Assembly: GCA_002389785.1 (NCBI GenBank)
Contig: DGQS01000050.1
Location: 1-48,507 of the forward strand
Origin: Bacteroidetes bacterium UBA4408
GTDB taxonomy: Bacteria; Bacteroidota; Bacteroidia; UBA4408
DNA length: 48,507 nucleotides
Direction of reading: 5' to 3'
Below, piece after piece: positions 28,341 to 38,595 of the stretch. Within the stretch, counting starts at the first letter, position 1; every line of letters starts with the position of its first letter. The translations under genes and the position numbers were made by a program. The notes below the pieces were generated by a model. That model searched no databases, had not been told where the DNA came from, and saw only the letters and a list, made by a program, of their open reading frames with translations.

Positions 28341-29006
28341 CTATTCGTGTACAATTAATCCGTCTTTTAAGTCGATAATGCGATCCGTCATTTTGCTTAT
28401 GTCATCTTCGTGGGTAACAATTACCACGGTAATTCCCTCTTTGTTTACCTCTTTAAATAATTGCATTACTTCCTGCGATGTAGCGCTATCAAGTGCTCCC
28501 GTAGGCTCGTCAGCAAAAATTACTTTGGGTTTCGAAATCAAGGCACGCGCAATTGCCACACGTTGTTTTTGTCCTCCACTCATTTCGCTCGGTAAATGAT
28601 TGGCCCACTCTTTTAAGCCAACACGATCGAGGTATTCGAGCGCGAGTTTGTTTCGTTCCTTGCGTCCCACTTTTTGGTAATACAAAGGCAGGGCAATGTT
28701 TTCAACGGCATTTTTAAAGGCTAATAAATTAAACGATTGAAAAACAAAGCCTAAAAATTTATTGCGCAATTGGGCTGCTTTTGTTTGCGACAAATCGCGC
28801 ATCAAAATATTGTTGAGTGTGTAGGTTCCGGTGTCGTAATTGTCGAGTAAACCAAGTATGTTGAGCAAGGTTGATTTGCCCGAACCCGAAGAGCCCATAA
28901 TAGAAACCAATTCTCCTTCCTTTATGTGCATATCAATTCCTTTCAGCACATGCATGCTGTTGGCACCAACTTTATACGACTTATTTATTTGACTAAGGTG
29001 TATCAA
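28341..29006 (-). CDS. ABC transporter ATP-binding protein, MacB/LolD type
   Basis: 221 residues from a TTG at 29006. Walker A GSSGSGKST, Q-loop VFQSF, signature SGGQKQRVAIARAL, Walker B VIFADEPTGALD and the H-loop THE are all present, so the ATPase should be active. Length and motifs fit the stand-alone ATPase of MacB-type exporters or LolD. With two permeases and an adaptor downstream, it powers an efflux or secretion pump. It is the first gene of the operon; a perfect dyad lies 41 bases upstream. Confidence 0.93.
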   Translation of the reverse strand: MIHLSQINKSYKVGANSMHVLKGIDMHIKEGELVSIMGSSGSGKSTLLNILGLLDNYDTGTYTLNNILMRDLSQTKAAQLRNKFLGFVFQSFNLLAFKNAVENIALPLYYQKVGRKERNKLALEYLDRVGLKEWANHLPSEMSGGQKQRVAIARALISKPKVIFADEPTGALDSATSQEVMQLFKEVNKEGITVVIVTHEDDISKMTDRIIDLKDGLIVHE

Positions 29007-29046
29007 GTGCTTTTTTTTGAGAATTTAAATGTAAAAGAATTTTGAA

Positions 29047-29063
29047 TTAGTAGTTGCTACTAA
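29047..29063. promoter_or_regulatory. Operator-like perfect dyad upstream of the ABC efflux operon
   Basis: TTAGTAG-TTG-CTACTAA is a 7+7 bp perfect inverted repeat with a 3-base centre, 41 bases upstream of the ATPase start codon. A second overlapping arrangement (GTAGTT and AACTAC, 29050-29067) also pairs. Size and symmetry suit a dimeric repressor; no T-run follows, so a terminator is unlikely. No regulator gene is adjacent, so the binding protein is unknown. Confidence 0.45.
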
Positions 29064-29368
29064 CTACCAATAAAAGTTAAATAAGTAATAAAAACATTTT
29101 TATACTGCTCATTAACCAATTGGAACATATTGAATCCACCGGAAATAAGGGAATTTTTTTTCACACTTAATTTCATTACTCATTTTGTAGGATAAACTAG
29201 TGGAGCATTTTTTGTAATTTTTGAGAACATTGGAAGTTGAGTTTGGATAACTATTTTTTGCCTTTACGATACATCAATCCATGGTTTTAATAAAGTACTA
29301 TCCAATGCTCATGAAGACACTAAGTTGAAGGAATAATTTTCAATAATAAAAATCGTCTTTTTTAAGTA

Positions 29369-29399
29369 TTGTCTGCGTCTCAGGTTTGCCGCAGTTTTG
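29369..29399 (+). promoter_or_regulatory. Candidate promoter for ssb
   Basis: TTG at 29369-29371, a 20-base spacer and CAGTTTTG at 29392-29399, seven of eight to the Bacteroidota -7 consensus. It leaves a leader of about 40 bases before the ATG at 29446. Confidence 0.45.
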
Positions 29400-29445
29400 C
29401 ATCATCACTAATGAGTGAAAAATGTTTAACCTTAAAAAAAGTAAC

Positions 29446-29784
29446 ATGAACAATTTAAGAAACAGCGTAAGGCTGATTGGAAACTTAGGCGCAGTACCTG
29501 AGGTAAAAAACCTGGAATCAGGAAAAAAAATGGCTAAATTAAATTTGGCTACAAACGAAACCTACACCAATTTAAAAGGTGAAAAGGTCACCGAAACCTG
29601 TTGGCACAATTTAATTGCCTGGGGAAAAACTGCTGAGATAGTTGAAAAATATCTCGACAAAGGGAATGAAATAGCTATTGAAGGGAAACTCACCAGTCGC
29701 AGCTACAACAACAAAGAAGGAGAGAAGAAGTACATTACCGAAATTGTAGTGAACGAAGTGTTGATGTTAGGCAAAAAGAATTGA
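29446..29784 (+). CDS. ssb: Single-stranded DNA-binding protein (short form)
   Basis: 112 residues from the ATG at 29446; an ATG at 29422 would add eight residues, but most Bacteroidota homologues begin at MNNLRNSV. One OB-fold fills the protein: VRLIGNLGAVPEV, KLNLATNETY, WHNLIAWGKTAEI, EGKLTSRSY and ITEIVVNEVLML. There is no acidic C-terminal tail of the kind that recruits partners in E. coli SSB, so this is probably a secondary SSB. RecQ helicase follows 101 bases downstream, and a joint role in repair or recombination is plausible. Confidence 0.9.
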   Translation: MNNLRNSVRLIGNLGAVPEVKNLESGKKMAKLNLATNETYTNLKGEKVTETCWHNLIAWGKTAEIVEKYLDKGNEIAIEGKLTSRSYNNKEGEKKYITEIVVNEVLMLGKKN

Positions 29785-29885
29785 ATTCCTAGTTTTACAC
29801 AGTAACACATTAACTGTTTGAAAGTAGTGGTAGAACAGATTTTGTGTTGCTGTGTTTTTATTTTATTATTTCACACGAATCAAAC

Positions 29886-32276
29886 ATGGCTATTCAACCC
29901 ATCGACCTATTAAAAAAGCAATTTGGTTTTGACCAATTTCGTCCTATGCAGGAAGCGGCAATCACTGCCGTGTGCAGTGGAAAAGATGCATTGGTGCTAA
30001 TGCCCACCGGCGGCGGGAAATCAATTTGCTACCAAGTGCCGGCTTTACTTAAACCAGGAACTGCATTGGTTGTATCGCCACTTATTGCCTTAATGAAGGA
30101 TCAAGTGCAAGCGTTGCAAGCTAATGGAATTGAAGCAGAATTTATAAACTCCTCACTTAGTTTTGAGGAAACCAATGCAGTAAAAGAAAAATGCCGCAAT
30201 GGTATAACCAAACTTTTATACATGGCTCCCGAAACCATTGTGCAATTGCGTGATACTTTTTTAAATGAAATCACCATTTCTTTGGTGGCGATTGATGAAG
30301 CACATTGCATTAGCAGTTGGGGTCACGATTTTCGCCCTGAATACACCCAATTGGGATTTTTGCGTTTAAAATTTCCGAATGTTCCTTTTATTGCGCTAAC
30401 TGCAACTGCCGACAAAGTTACCCGCAAGGATATATTGCAACAATTGAAGCTGCGGGATCCCGAACAATTTATTTCGTCTTTTGATAGAAAAAACCTGAGT
30501 ATTGCAGTTAAGCGCGGAACTAAAGAGTCGAAAAAAATAGCAGAAATAGTTTCACTCATTCAACAGCATCCTACAGATTCCGGGATTATTTACTGCTTAT
30601 CGCGAAAAGGGACAGAAAAATTGAGTGGTAAGTTAAAGGCAATGGGAATTAATTGTGCGCATTACCATGCAGGCTTGGCATCCGAAGAACGAAGTGCTGT
30701 ACAAGAAGCTTTTACCAAAGACGACATACGTGTAATTATTGCTACTGTTGCCTTTGGGATGGGAATTGACAAATCGAATGTGCGCTATGTTATACATTAT
30801 AATTTACCCAAAAACATTGAAAGCTACTACCAGGAAATTGGTCGCGCCGGGCGGGACGGACTACCGGCAACTACGGTATTGTACTTTTCGGTAGCAGATA
30901 TTATTTCGTTAAAGCGCTTTGCTACCGAAAGTGCAAATGCAACACTTAATCTCGAAAAGTTGCGCCAAATGCAGGAATTAGCAGAAGCCCGCATTTGCAG
31001 AAGAATAATATTGTTGAATTATTTCAGTGAAAGCATCACCGAAAATTGCGGTAATTGTGATGTGTGTAAAAATCCACCTTCCTTTATTGAAGGAAGTATT
31101 TTTGCGCAAAAGGCCTTATCAGCTTTGCTGCGTGCCGGCGAAAAAATAGGATTCAACATGCTTATAAATATTTTAAGAGGAAGTAAAAGTGCCGAAATTT
31201 TTACGCAAGGATTTGATAAATTGAAAACCTATGGCAAAGGGGCAGAGCTTAGTTTTGAACGTTGGCAAAGCTACCTGATGCAAATGCTTCAACTGGGAGC
31301 CATTGAAATGGCCTACGACGAAAATTATGCATTAAAAGCTACACCATTTGGAAAGAAAATTGTGCAAGGCGAAGCGAAATTGCATTTTGTTGAAACAGTA
31401 ACAGAAGTACCTGCCACAAAAAACAAATTACAAAAACCGGCAGCTTCAGCAACATCGGAAGTCAAGCAACATCCCCTGTTTGAAGAATTACGCAGCTTGC
31501 GAAAACAAATTGCCGATAGTTTGGGAATGCCTCCATTTATTGTTTTTGGCGATGTTACCTTGGCTTCAATGGTCGAGCAATTGCCTTGTAATGAACAGGA
31601 GATGTTAGGAATTTCGGGAGTTTCAACAGCAAAAATGGAGCGTTACGGACATGATTTTATGAAAATAATTCAAGGCTATTGCGAACAGCATTCCCGACAA
31701 AAAAAGCTGCGCTTAAGCGATTTTATTAGCGATGAAAAAATAAAAGTATATGCTGATGAAATGAAAGCCAAAGACATTGGTTTATCGCACCACACACTTG
31801 GAAAATTATTGTTGGGTTCATCCAGTACCAAGTTAACCGATGCCCGCCATGCAGTTTCGTTTTTTGGAGTGCTCGAAGGAGTCACAAAATATACAACACT
31901 GCGACCGGTTTTATTGGCGTATTTTGAAAAGCATTTTTATGCAAACACCCAACAACAAGTGCAAGACTTTTTCGCGGCACCTTATTACAATCATTTGAAT
32001 GAGAATTCGCAACAAAATTTAAAGCGGGCGGTAGCTAACTTACCCATTTTAAAAAGTGGCGAAAACTTGACAGATGCAGTTCGTGAACTGCGTAAAACTT
32101 TTCCACGCTCACACGAAACCTGGACAGATCAAGAAATCGCCTATTACCGTGAAGCATTTAAACACACCAACGATCTCAACTTTTTAACAAGTGTGTTTTT
32201 ACGCAGCGAAAACAGCATTAAAGCCATGTATACAAATTTGTTGAAGCAAAAGGAGGAAGCTGTGCTCAGTAATTAA
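29886..32276 (+). CDS. recQ: RecQ family ATP-dependent DNA helicase
   Basis: 796 residues from the ATG at 29886; an in-frame start at 29844 is less likely. Walker A MPTGGGKS lies at about 39-46, then SPLIALMKDQV, the DEAH box, LTATAD, and the second helicase domain with YCLSRKG, VIIATVAFGMGIDKSNVR and YYQEIGRAGRDG. The RQC zinc site has CRR and CGNCDVC. An HRDC domain follows (about 535-605), then about 190 further residues not found in the shortest RecQ proteins. It unwinds recombination and repair intermediates 3'-to-5'. A complete, active-looking enzyme. Confidence 0.95.
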   Translation: MAIQPIDLLKKQFGFDQFRPMQEAAITAVCSGKDALVLMPTGGGKSICYQVPALLKPGTALVVSPLIALMKDQVQALQANGIEAEFINSSLSFEETNAVKEKCRNGITKLLYMAPETIVQLRDTFLNEITISLVAIDEAHCISSWGHDFRPEYTQLGFLRLKFPNVPFIALTATADKVTRKDILQQLKLRDPEQFISSFDRKNLSIAVKRGTKESKKIAEIVSLIQQHPTDSGIIYCLSRKGTEKLSGKLKAMGINCAHYHAGLASEERSAVQEAFTKDDIRVIIATVAFGMGIDKSNVRYVIHYNLPKNIESYYQEIGRAGRDGLPATTVLYFSVADIISLKRFATESANATLNLEKLRQMQELAEARICRRIILLNYFSESITENCGNCDVCKNPPSFIEGSIFAQKALSALLRAGEKIGFNMLINILRGSKSAEIFTQGFDKLKTYGKGAELSFERWQSYLMQMLQLGAIEMAYDENYALKATPFGKKIVQGEAKLHFVETVTEVPATKNKLQKPAASATSEVKQHPLFEELRSLRKQIADSLGMPPFIVFGDVTLASMVEQLPCNEQEMLGISGVSTAKMERYGHDFMKIIQGYCEQHSRQKKLRLSDFISDEKIKVYADEMKAKDIGLSHHTLGKLLLGSSSTKLTDARHAVSFFGVLEGVTKYTTLRPVLLAYFEKHFYANTQQQVQDFFAAPYYNHLNENSQQNLKRAVANLPILKSGENLTDAVRELRKTFPRSHETWTDQEIAYYREAFKHTNDLNFLTSVFLRSENSIKAMYTNLLKQKEEAVLSN

Positions 32277-32289
32277 TAGAAAAGGAGGC

Positions 32290-32321
32290 TTGGCAATGTA
32301 GTTGAGATAATTTTAAATTTG
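32290..32321 (+). promoter_or_regulatory. Bacteroidota-type promoter for the DUF1801 gene
   Basis: TTG at 32290-32292, a 21-base spacer and TAAATTTG at 32314-32321, a full match to TAnnTTTG. It sits 21 bases before the ATG at 32343, which also supports that start over the upstream in-frame codon at 32319. Confidence 0.55.
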
Positions 32322-32342
32322 TGTTTTTCAACACAGGTTTCA

Positions 32343-32960
32343 ATGGCTACAAAAGACAAACGCATCGATACGTACATTGCCAAATCCCCGCTTTTTGCCC
32401 AACCCATTTTAACGCACATGCGTAACTTAATTCACAAGGCTTGCCCTGAAGTAACGGAAACAATTAAGTGGGGTATGCCTTTCTTTGATTACAAAGGGCC
32501 CATGTTTAATTTTGCAGCGTTTAAAGCGCATTGTGTAGGTGGTTTTTGGAAAGCCAAATTGCTGCAAGATGAGCACAATTATTTAGGCGAGCGAAAAAAC
32601 AGTGGAGGTGATGCCATGGGTCATTTAGGTCGCATGACTGCAATAACTGATTTGCCTCCCGACAAGGCAATGCTTGATTTTATTAAGCAACACATGAAAT
32701 TGAATGAGGCGGGAGTTAAAGTTGAAAAAAAGCCACCCACCCCCAAGAAGCTTGTGATGCCGCAAGTATTAAGTGATGCATTAAACAAAAACAAAAAGGC
32801 ACTTGCTGAATTTCAAAAATTTTCAGCTTCACAACAACGCGAATATGCCGACTGGATTGCCGAGGCGAAAACCGATGCTACTAAGCTGAAAAGACTGGCT
32901 ACAGCAATTGAATGGGTTAGTGAGGGTAAAATACGTAATTGGAAGTACCTTAAAAAATAG
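32343..32960 (+). CDS. DUF1801 / YdeI-OmdA domain protein
   Basis: 205 residues from ATG 32343. The N-terminal half (about 10-120) is a DUF1801 domain with ETIKWGMPFFDYKGPMFNF and MGHLGRMTAITDLP. The C-terminal half (about 135-205) is the YdeI/OmpD-associated (OmdA) module with FSASQQREYADWIAEAKTD and R-rich end. Cytosolic, no signal peptide. YdeI has been linked to resistance to cationic peptides in enterobacteria, but the molecular role of the family is not clear. It ends at a strong bidirectional terminator. Confidence 0.85.
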   Translation: MATKDKRIDTYIAKSPLFAQPILTHMRNLIHKACPEVTETIKWGMPFFDYKGPMFNFAAFKAHCVGGFWKAKLLQDEHNYLGERKNSGGDAMGHLGRMTAITDLPPDKAMLDFIKQHMKLNEAGVKVEKKPPTPKKLVMPQVLSDALNKNKKALAEFQKFSASQQREYADWIAEAKTDATKLKRLATAIEWVSEGKIRNWKYLKK

Positions 32961-32962
32961 GT

Positions 32963-33003
32963 AAAAAAAAATACCGTTAGAATTTCTAACGGTATTTTTT
33001 TTT
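32963..33003. terminator. Strong bidirectional terminator between convergent genes
   Basis: Nine A, a perfect 10-bp stem (TACCGTTAGA with TCTAACGGTA), a 3-base loop ATT, and nine T. The symmetry makes it work for both the DUF1801 gene (plus) and atpC (minus). Confidence 0.9.
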
Positions 33004-33016
33004 GAATTCTTACTAA

Positions 33017-33253
33017 TTACTCTGCCAACACAATTACCTTATTATTCAACACTTCAATTACCCCACCGTTAATTTCGAAATTGTGCACGGTTTGTTTGTT
33101 GTCGGTTACTTTTACCACTCCATTCTTCAAAGAAGAAATCAATGGAGCATGACGATTCAAAATACCTAATGAACCATCGGTACCCGGAACTGAAATCGCT
33201 TTCACTTCGCCACTAAACAACTTTTTATCGGGAGTAATTATTTCTAAATGCAT
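33017..33253 (-). CDS. atpC: F1 ATP synthase epsilon subunit (short form)
   Basis: 78 residues, covering only the N-terminal beta-sandwich: HLEIITPDKKLFSGEVKAISVPGTDGSLGILNRHAPLISSL is characteristic. The C-terminal helical hairpin of longer epsilon subunits, which inhibits ATP hydrolysis, is missing, as in many Bacteroidota. It couples the gamma stalk to the c-ring. It follows atpD by 28 bases in the same operon. Confidence 0.93.
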   Translation of the reverse strand: MHLEIITPDKKLFSGEVKAISVPGTDGSLGILNRHAPLISSLKNGVVKVTDNKQTVHNFEINGGVIEVLNNKVIVLAE

Positions 33254-33281
33254 TGTTTTTAATCTAGTAATCTATATTCAA

Positions 33282-34865
<1,584 letters not shown>

Positions 34866-35014
34866 TTAAAATTATACAGCCTATTATCTTTCACATTCAT
34901 TTTTTTTACCTGTTTTAGCGCTTTTCCGAAATCTAAAAAAGAGTAAACACTTTAAAAAACGAGCTTCAGATGCTTGATAAATTTCAAAAAGCCCATTTTT
35001 CCCAAAAATTAAAA

Positions 35015-35022
35015 TATTTTTG
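35015..35022 (+). promoter_or_regulatory. Candidate -7 element for the SprE/PorW gene
   Basis: TATTTTTG matches TAnnTTTG fully, 44 bases before the TTG start at 35066. A -33 box was not seen. Confidence 0.35.
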
Positions 35023-35065
35023 TCAAAAATAAGTTAAGGCACTACCAGCTATCAGTACTCGAGTT

Positions 35066-37750
35066 TTGACAAAACAACTACATATATTTTTTACACGTTT
35101 ATTACCACTGGTCTTGGTGCTACTCCTTGCAGGCTGTACCACTAAAAAAAACACCGTGGCTACACGTGCTTACCACAATTTAACCTCGCGCTACAACGGG
35201 TACTTTTATGCCAGAGAAAGCATGAAAGAAGGACTCGATAAGCTGTACAAAAACCATGTCGACCACTTTGAACGAATCATTCCGGTGTTTAATTATACCG
35301 ATTTAAAGGAGTCGCAAAGCCTTACGGCCGAAATGGATAAAACCTATAAAAAGGCTTCTTCGGTAATTGAGCGGCATTCCATTTTTTTAAAAGGAGAAGA
35401 GCATTGCAATTGGATTGACGACAGCTACCTGCTTATTGGGAAATCGCATTTTTACCGACACAATTACATTGATGCGTTGGAAGTATTTGATTTTATGCAG
35501 TTTCAATACAAAAAGCTGCCTTCTCATTACGAAGCAATGCTTTGGTCGTTTCGTTGCCAAAACGAAGTAGGTACTTCGGTAATTGCCGAAGAAATAATGG
35601 ATCAGATTCGTTACGATAAAAAATTTCCTGCACGATTGCTGGGCGAATTCTATGCTATTTGTGCTGATTTTTATTGCAAAAAGGACGATTATACTTATGC
35701 CATTGAAAACCTTACCAAGGCCATTCCACTTACTAAAAGCAAACGCGACAAAACACGCTATACCTTTGTTTTAGGACAATTGTATCAAAAACAAGGACAA
35801 TTAAAAAAGGCCTCTAAGTATTTTACCGAGGTAATAAAAATGAACCCACCTTACGAAATGGCTTTCAGTGCCAAAATGAACGAGGCACGTTGCTTCGATG
35901 TAAGTACCGGGAATACAGCCGATTTAAAAAAGCGCCTCAAAAAAATGTTGCGCGACGATAAAAACATTGAATTTCAAGATCAAATTTACTATGCGCTTGC
36001 CGAAATTGCCGATAAGGAAAAGCAGCGTGAGCAAGCAATGGAGTATCTTCATACTTCAATTCAGAAGAGCACTTCTAATAACTATCAAAAAGCCATGTCG
36101 AGTTTAAAACTGGGGGATATTTACCTTCAGATTCCTGATTTTAAAGGAGCCCAAGCTTATTACGATACTGCGGTTGGATTAATAAATCCCGAATTTCCCG
36201 ATTATGAGGATATTGTAACGAAATCAAAAAGCCTCAATGGATTGGTGAAGGATATGCTTACCATTGAACGCGAAGACAGTTTGCAAAGCATTGCTAAATT
36301 AGACGAAGCTACCCGCAGTAAATTGCTCGTAAAACTAGAAGCAGATGCGAAAGCCGCAGCCATTGCTAAAAAGGAAAAGGAAGCAGAAGAGAAGGAGAAC
36401 CAGGAAAAGTTGCAAAGTTTACCGCCAAGCTTAACCACCGGCGGAGGTCCCGGAGGTGGAATGGGCTTTCCGGGAGGAACCGGCGAAAAAGGTTGGTATT
36501 TTTATAACCAACAAACGCTCAGTTTTGGCTTTACCGAATTTCAAAAAAAATGGGGCAACCGTAAACTCGAAGACAACTGGCGCCGAAGCAACAAACAACA
36601 ACAAGCGCTTACCGATGATTTTGGTAACAGTACCAGCCAAGCCAGCGATTCAGCAGTTGGCGATGCCAAGTCGGAAATTGGCAAGGATGGTTTGGTATAC
36701 CGCGATAAAGCCAGTATGTTGAGAGATATTCCCTTAACTTCTGATGCTATAAAAAAATCGAACGATACCATTGTGAATGCCTTTTACGACATGGCTTCGA
36801 TTTATCGCGATCAACTGTTTTTTAACGATAAATCGATTCAAGCTTATGAGGAATTATTGCGTCGTTTTCCGGAGAATCGCTACAAACTAAGTTGCTATTT
36901 TCAATTGTTTCAAGCCTATACCCAAGCCGAAGACGAGCCCAATGCATTGAAATACAAGAACATTTTATTAAACGATTATCCGAATAGCGACTATGCGTTG
37001 TTAATAAAGGATCCCAATTATGGAAAAAACAAAGCTTTCAGTAAAAGTGAAGCTACCAAGTATTACGAGCAAACCTACGATTTATTTTTAGCTCAAAATT
37101 ACAGTCAGGTGCTGGTAAATTGTGCTACCGCCGACACCTTGTTTCCCAACAGCAAATACAAACCTAAATACGATTTCCTAAAAGCTCAATGCATTGGTAA
37201 AACCGGCACCCTCGACGAGTACATAAAAGCCTTGCGATTGGTTGTAGCAAAATATCCCAAGGAAGATGTAAAAGTACGAGCAGCAAGTATGGTTGAGGTT
37301 TTACTTAAATTACAAGCAGCGCAAAAGCCTGCAGAGGTTAAGTTGGCTTCAGATACCACAAAAAAGCAACAAGCAACACCCTATAGCTTTAATGCCGAAT
37401 CGGAACACTTTTTTGTGGTATTGTATCCCAAAGCGGGAGTGAATATGGCTCAGCAAAAAGCAGATATTTCAGATTTTAACGATGAAAATTTTGGAAGCTT
37501 ACAACTCAATATCAGCGATTTAATATTTAGCAATGAGTTGCAAATGGTTTCGGTAAAATCCTTTCCAAATAAAGTAAAAGCTATGGAATATTTAGGCGTG
37601 GTTAAAGCAAATACCACCTTGTTCAAAGGGGTTCCCGAATTGGAAAAATTAAAAGTGCTTGTAATATCCATTGAAAACTACCCTTTATTGTACAAAAACA
37701 AAGATGTAGCTGCTTACGAGGCGTTTTTTAATCAGAAATATGTACAATAA
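35066..37750 (+). CDS. SprE/PorW-like T9SS lipoprotein with TPR repeats
   Basis: 894 residues from a TTG at 35066, the only start that leaves a full lipoprotein signal (LAGC, lipidated Cys at 24). After the anchor comes the family-typical TRAYHNLTSRYNGYFYA segment, then TPR repeats over about 100-400, a charged and Gly-rich linker (about 405-475, TTGGGPGGGMGFPGG), more TPRs (about 570-740) and a conserved C-terminal domain (about 770-890). SprE in Flavobacterium and PorW in Porphyromonas are needed for T9SS and gliding; PorW is thought to connect outer-membrane parts with the PorKN ring. Length matches. This is the only core-T9SS gene here that is not part of a cargo cassette. Confidence 0.88.
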   Translation: MTKQLHIFFTRLLPLVLVLLLAGCTTKKNTVATRAYHNLTSRYNGYFYARESMKEGLDKLYKNHVDHFERIIPVFNYTDLKESQSLTAEMDKTYKKASSVIERHSIFLKGEEHCNWIDDSYLLIGKSHFYRHNYIDALEVFDFMQFQYKKLPSHYEAMLWSFRCQNEVGTSVIAEEIMDQIRYDKKFPARLLGEFYAICADFYCKKDDYTYAIENLTKAIPLTKSKRDKTRYTFVLGQLYQKQGQLKKASKYFTEVIKMNPPYEMAFSAKMNEARCFDVSTGNTADLKKRLKKMLRDDKNIEFQDQIYYALAEIADKEKQREQAMEYLHTSIQKSTSNNYQKAMSSLKLGDIYLQIPDFKGAQAYYDTAVGLINPEFPDYEDIVTKSKSLNGLVKDMLTIEREDSLQSIAKLDEATRSKLLVKLEADAKAAAIAKKEKEAEEKENQEKLQSLPPSLTTGGGPGGGMGFPGGTGEKGWYFYNQQTLSFGFTEFQKKWGNRKLEDNWRRSNKQQQALTDDFGNSTSQASDSAVGDAKSEIGKDGLVYRDKASMLRDIPLTSDAIKKSNDTIVNAFYDMASIYRDQLFFNDKSIQAYEELLRRFPENRYKLSCYFQLFQAYTQAEDEPNALKYKNILLNDYPNSDYALLIKDPNYGKNKAFSKSEATKYYEQTYDLFLAQNYSQVLVNCATADTLFPNSKYKPKYDFLKAQCIGKTGTLDEYIKALRLVVAKYPKEDVKVRAASMVEVLLKLQAAQKPAEVKLASDTTKKQQATPYSFNAESEHFFVVLYPKAGVNMAQQKADISDFNDENFGSLQLNISDLIFSNELQMVSVKSFPNKVKAMEYLGVVKANTTLFKGVPELEKLKVLVISIENYPLLYKNKDVAAYEAFFNQKYVQ

Positions 37751-37812
37751 AGTCGGTTGGTTGTAAAAGACTAATTAAAAAGCTTATTACTAAAAAAAGT
37801 AGGCTCCACTTT

Positions 37813-37831
37813 CTAAACTGAATAAGTTTAG
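37813..37831 (+). terminator. Weak hairpin after the SprE/PorW gene
   Basis: CTAAACT (37813-37819) and AGTTTAG (37825-37831) form a 7-bp stem with a 5-base loop, 62 bases past the stop. The following T-run is poor, so this may not terminate. Confidence 0.25.
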
Positions 37832-37929
37832 TTTACTTACACACTTCCAGTCAGTTAACGCGTATTGCAACAATTTTGCCTTCAGCTATCCAAAATTGAA
37901 TAAGTAGCATCTTTTTACAAACAAAATAC

Positions 37930-37937
37930 TATCTTTG
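37930..37937 (+). promoter_or_regulatory. Candidate -7 element for the bactofilin gene
   Basis: TATCTTTG matches TAnnTTTG, 39 bases before the ATG at 37977. No well-spaced -33 box was seen. Confidence 0.4.
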
Positions 37938-37976
37938 CGCCTCTCAATTAGTTAAGAATACTAATACCTGGAAAAC

Positions 37977-38399
37977 ATGTTTAATAAAAATCGTAACCTG
38001 ATGGGAAAAAACAGTGATCTGAACAGCTCTATCAATTTAATTGGAGCCGGAACAGTAATTAATGGCGAAGTAATTTCCAATGGAGACATTCGCGTTGATG
38101 GTACTGTGATTGGTTCAGTAAGCTCAAAGGGTAAAGTTGTAATTGGTACTACCGGAAATATTGAAGGCGAAATTGTGTGTCAAAACGCCGATGTATCCGG
38201 TAAAATTTCGGGCAATATTAGTGTTGCCGAAATACTATCGTTAAAGGCGAGCGCTAATTTGGTAGGCGACATTATTGCCAGTAAACTATCCATTGAACCG
38301 GGAGCTAATTTTATGGGCTCATGCAGTATGGGAGGCACCATTAAAAACATGCTGAATGCCGATAAACAAGAGCGAGAAAAAGCCGAAAAAATTGCATAA
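37977..38399 (+). CDS. Bactofilin (polymer-forming cytoskeletal protein)
   Basis: 140 residues. The core (about 15-120) is a right-handed beta helix with short GxV/GxI turns: INLIGAGTVINGEVISNGDI, RVDGTVIGSVSSKGKVVIG, NIEGEIVCQNADVSGKISG. Bactofilins polymerise without nucleotides and act in cell shape, peptidoglycan patterning or anchoring of proteins. There is no transmembrane segment; the tail is charged and helical. A second ATG nine codons in is also possible. The 3' end overlaps the AtpZ-like gene by 44 bases. Confidence 0.92.
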   Translation: MFNKNRNLMGKNSDLNSSINLIGAGTVINGEVISNGDIRVDGTVIGSVSSKGKVVIGTTGNIEGEIVCQNADVSGKISGNISVAEILSLKASANLVGDIIASKLSIEPGANFMGSCSMGGTIKNMLNADKQEREKAEKIA

Positions 38400-38580
38400 T
38401 TATGCGAAGTATTCCGGCATGGGACTGCAAATGGCGGTTATCATGCTTGCCGGAGTAATGGGAGGTCGCTATCTCGATCGGTTTTTTACTACCTCATTTC
38501 CTGTATTTACCTTGATTCTTACATTAGCCGCTGTTGCCGCTGCTATTTGGTTTTTCATTAAAGATTTTCTTCATAAATAA
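38356..38580 (+). CDS. AtpZ/AtpI-like small membrane protein
   Basis: 74 residues with two TM helices (about 22-42 and 46-70) after a basic N-terminus. GMGLQMAVIMLAGVMGGRYLDRFF matches the AtpZ/AtpI 'ATPase gene 1' family, usually coded just before atpB, where it aids ion supply to or assembly of F0. It overlaps the bactofilin gene by 44 bases; bactofilin next to atpZ is seen in other Bacteroidota. The start at 38356 could instead be an internal codon just after the bactofilin stop, but the Lys-rich leader is typical. Confidence 0.8.
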   Translation: MPINKSEKKPKKLHNYAKYSGMGLQMAVIMLAGVMGGRYLDRFFTTSFPVFTLILTLAAVAAAIWFFIKDFLHK

Positions 38581-38595
38581 TCACCCAAAGCCTTT

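Larger units (their letters stand above)
29007..29445. other. Divergent intergenic region between the ABC operon and ssb
   Basis: 439 bases, AT-rich. It holds the dyad at 29047-29063 and the ssb promoter at 29369-29399. Between them I see no gene, RNA or repeat. The minus-strand promoter for the ABC operon was not recognised. Confidence 0.5.
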
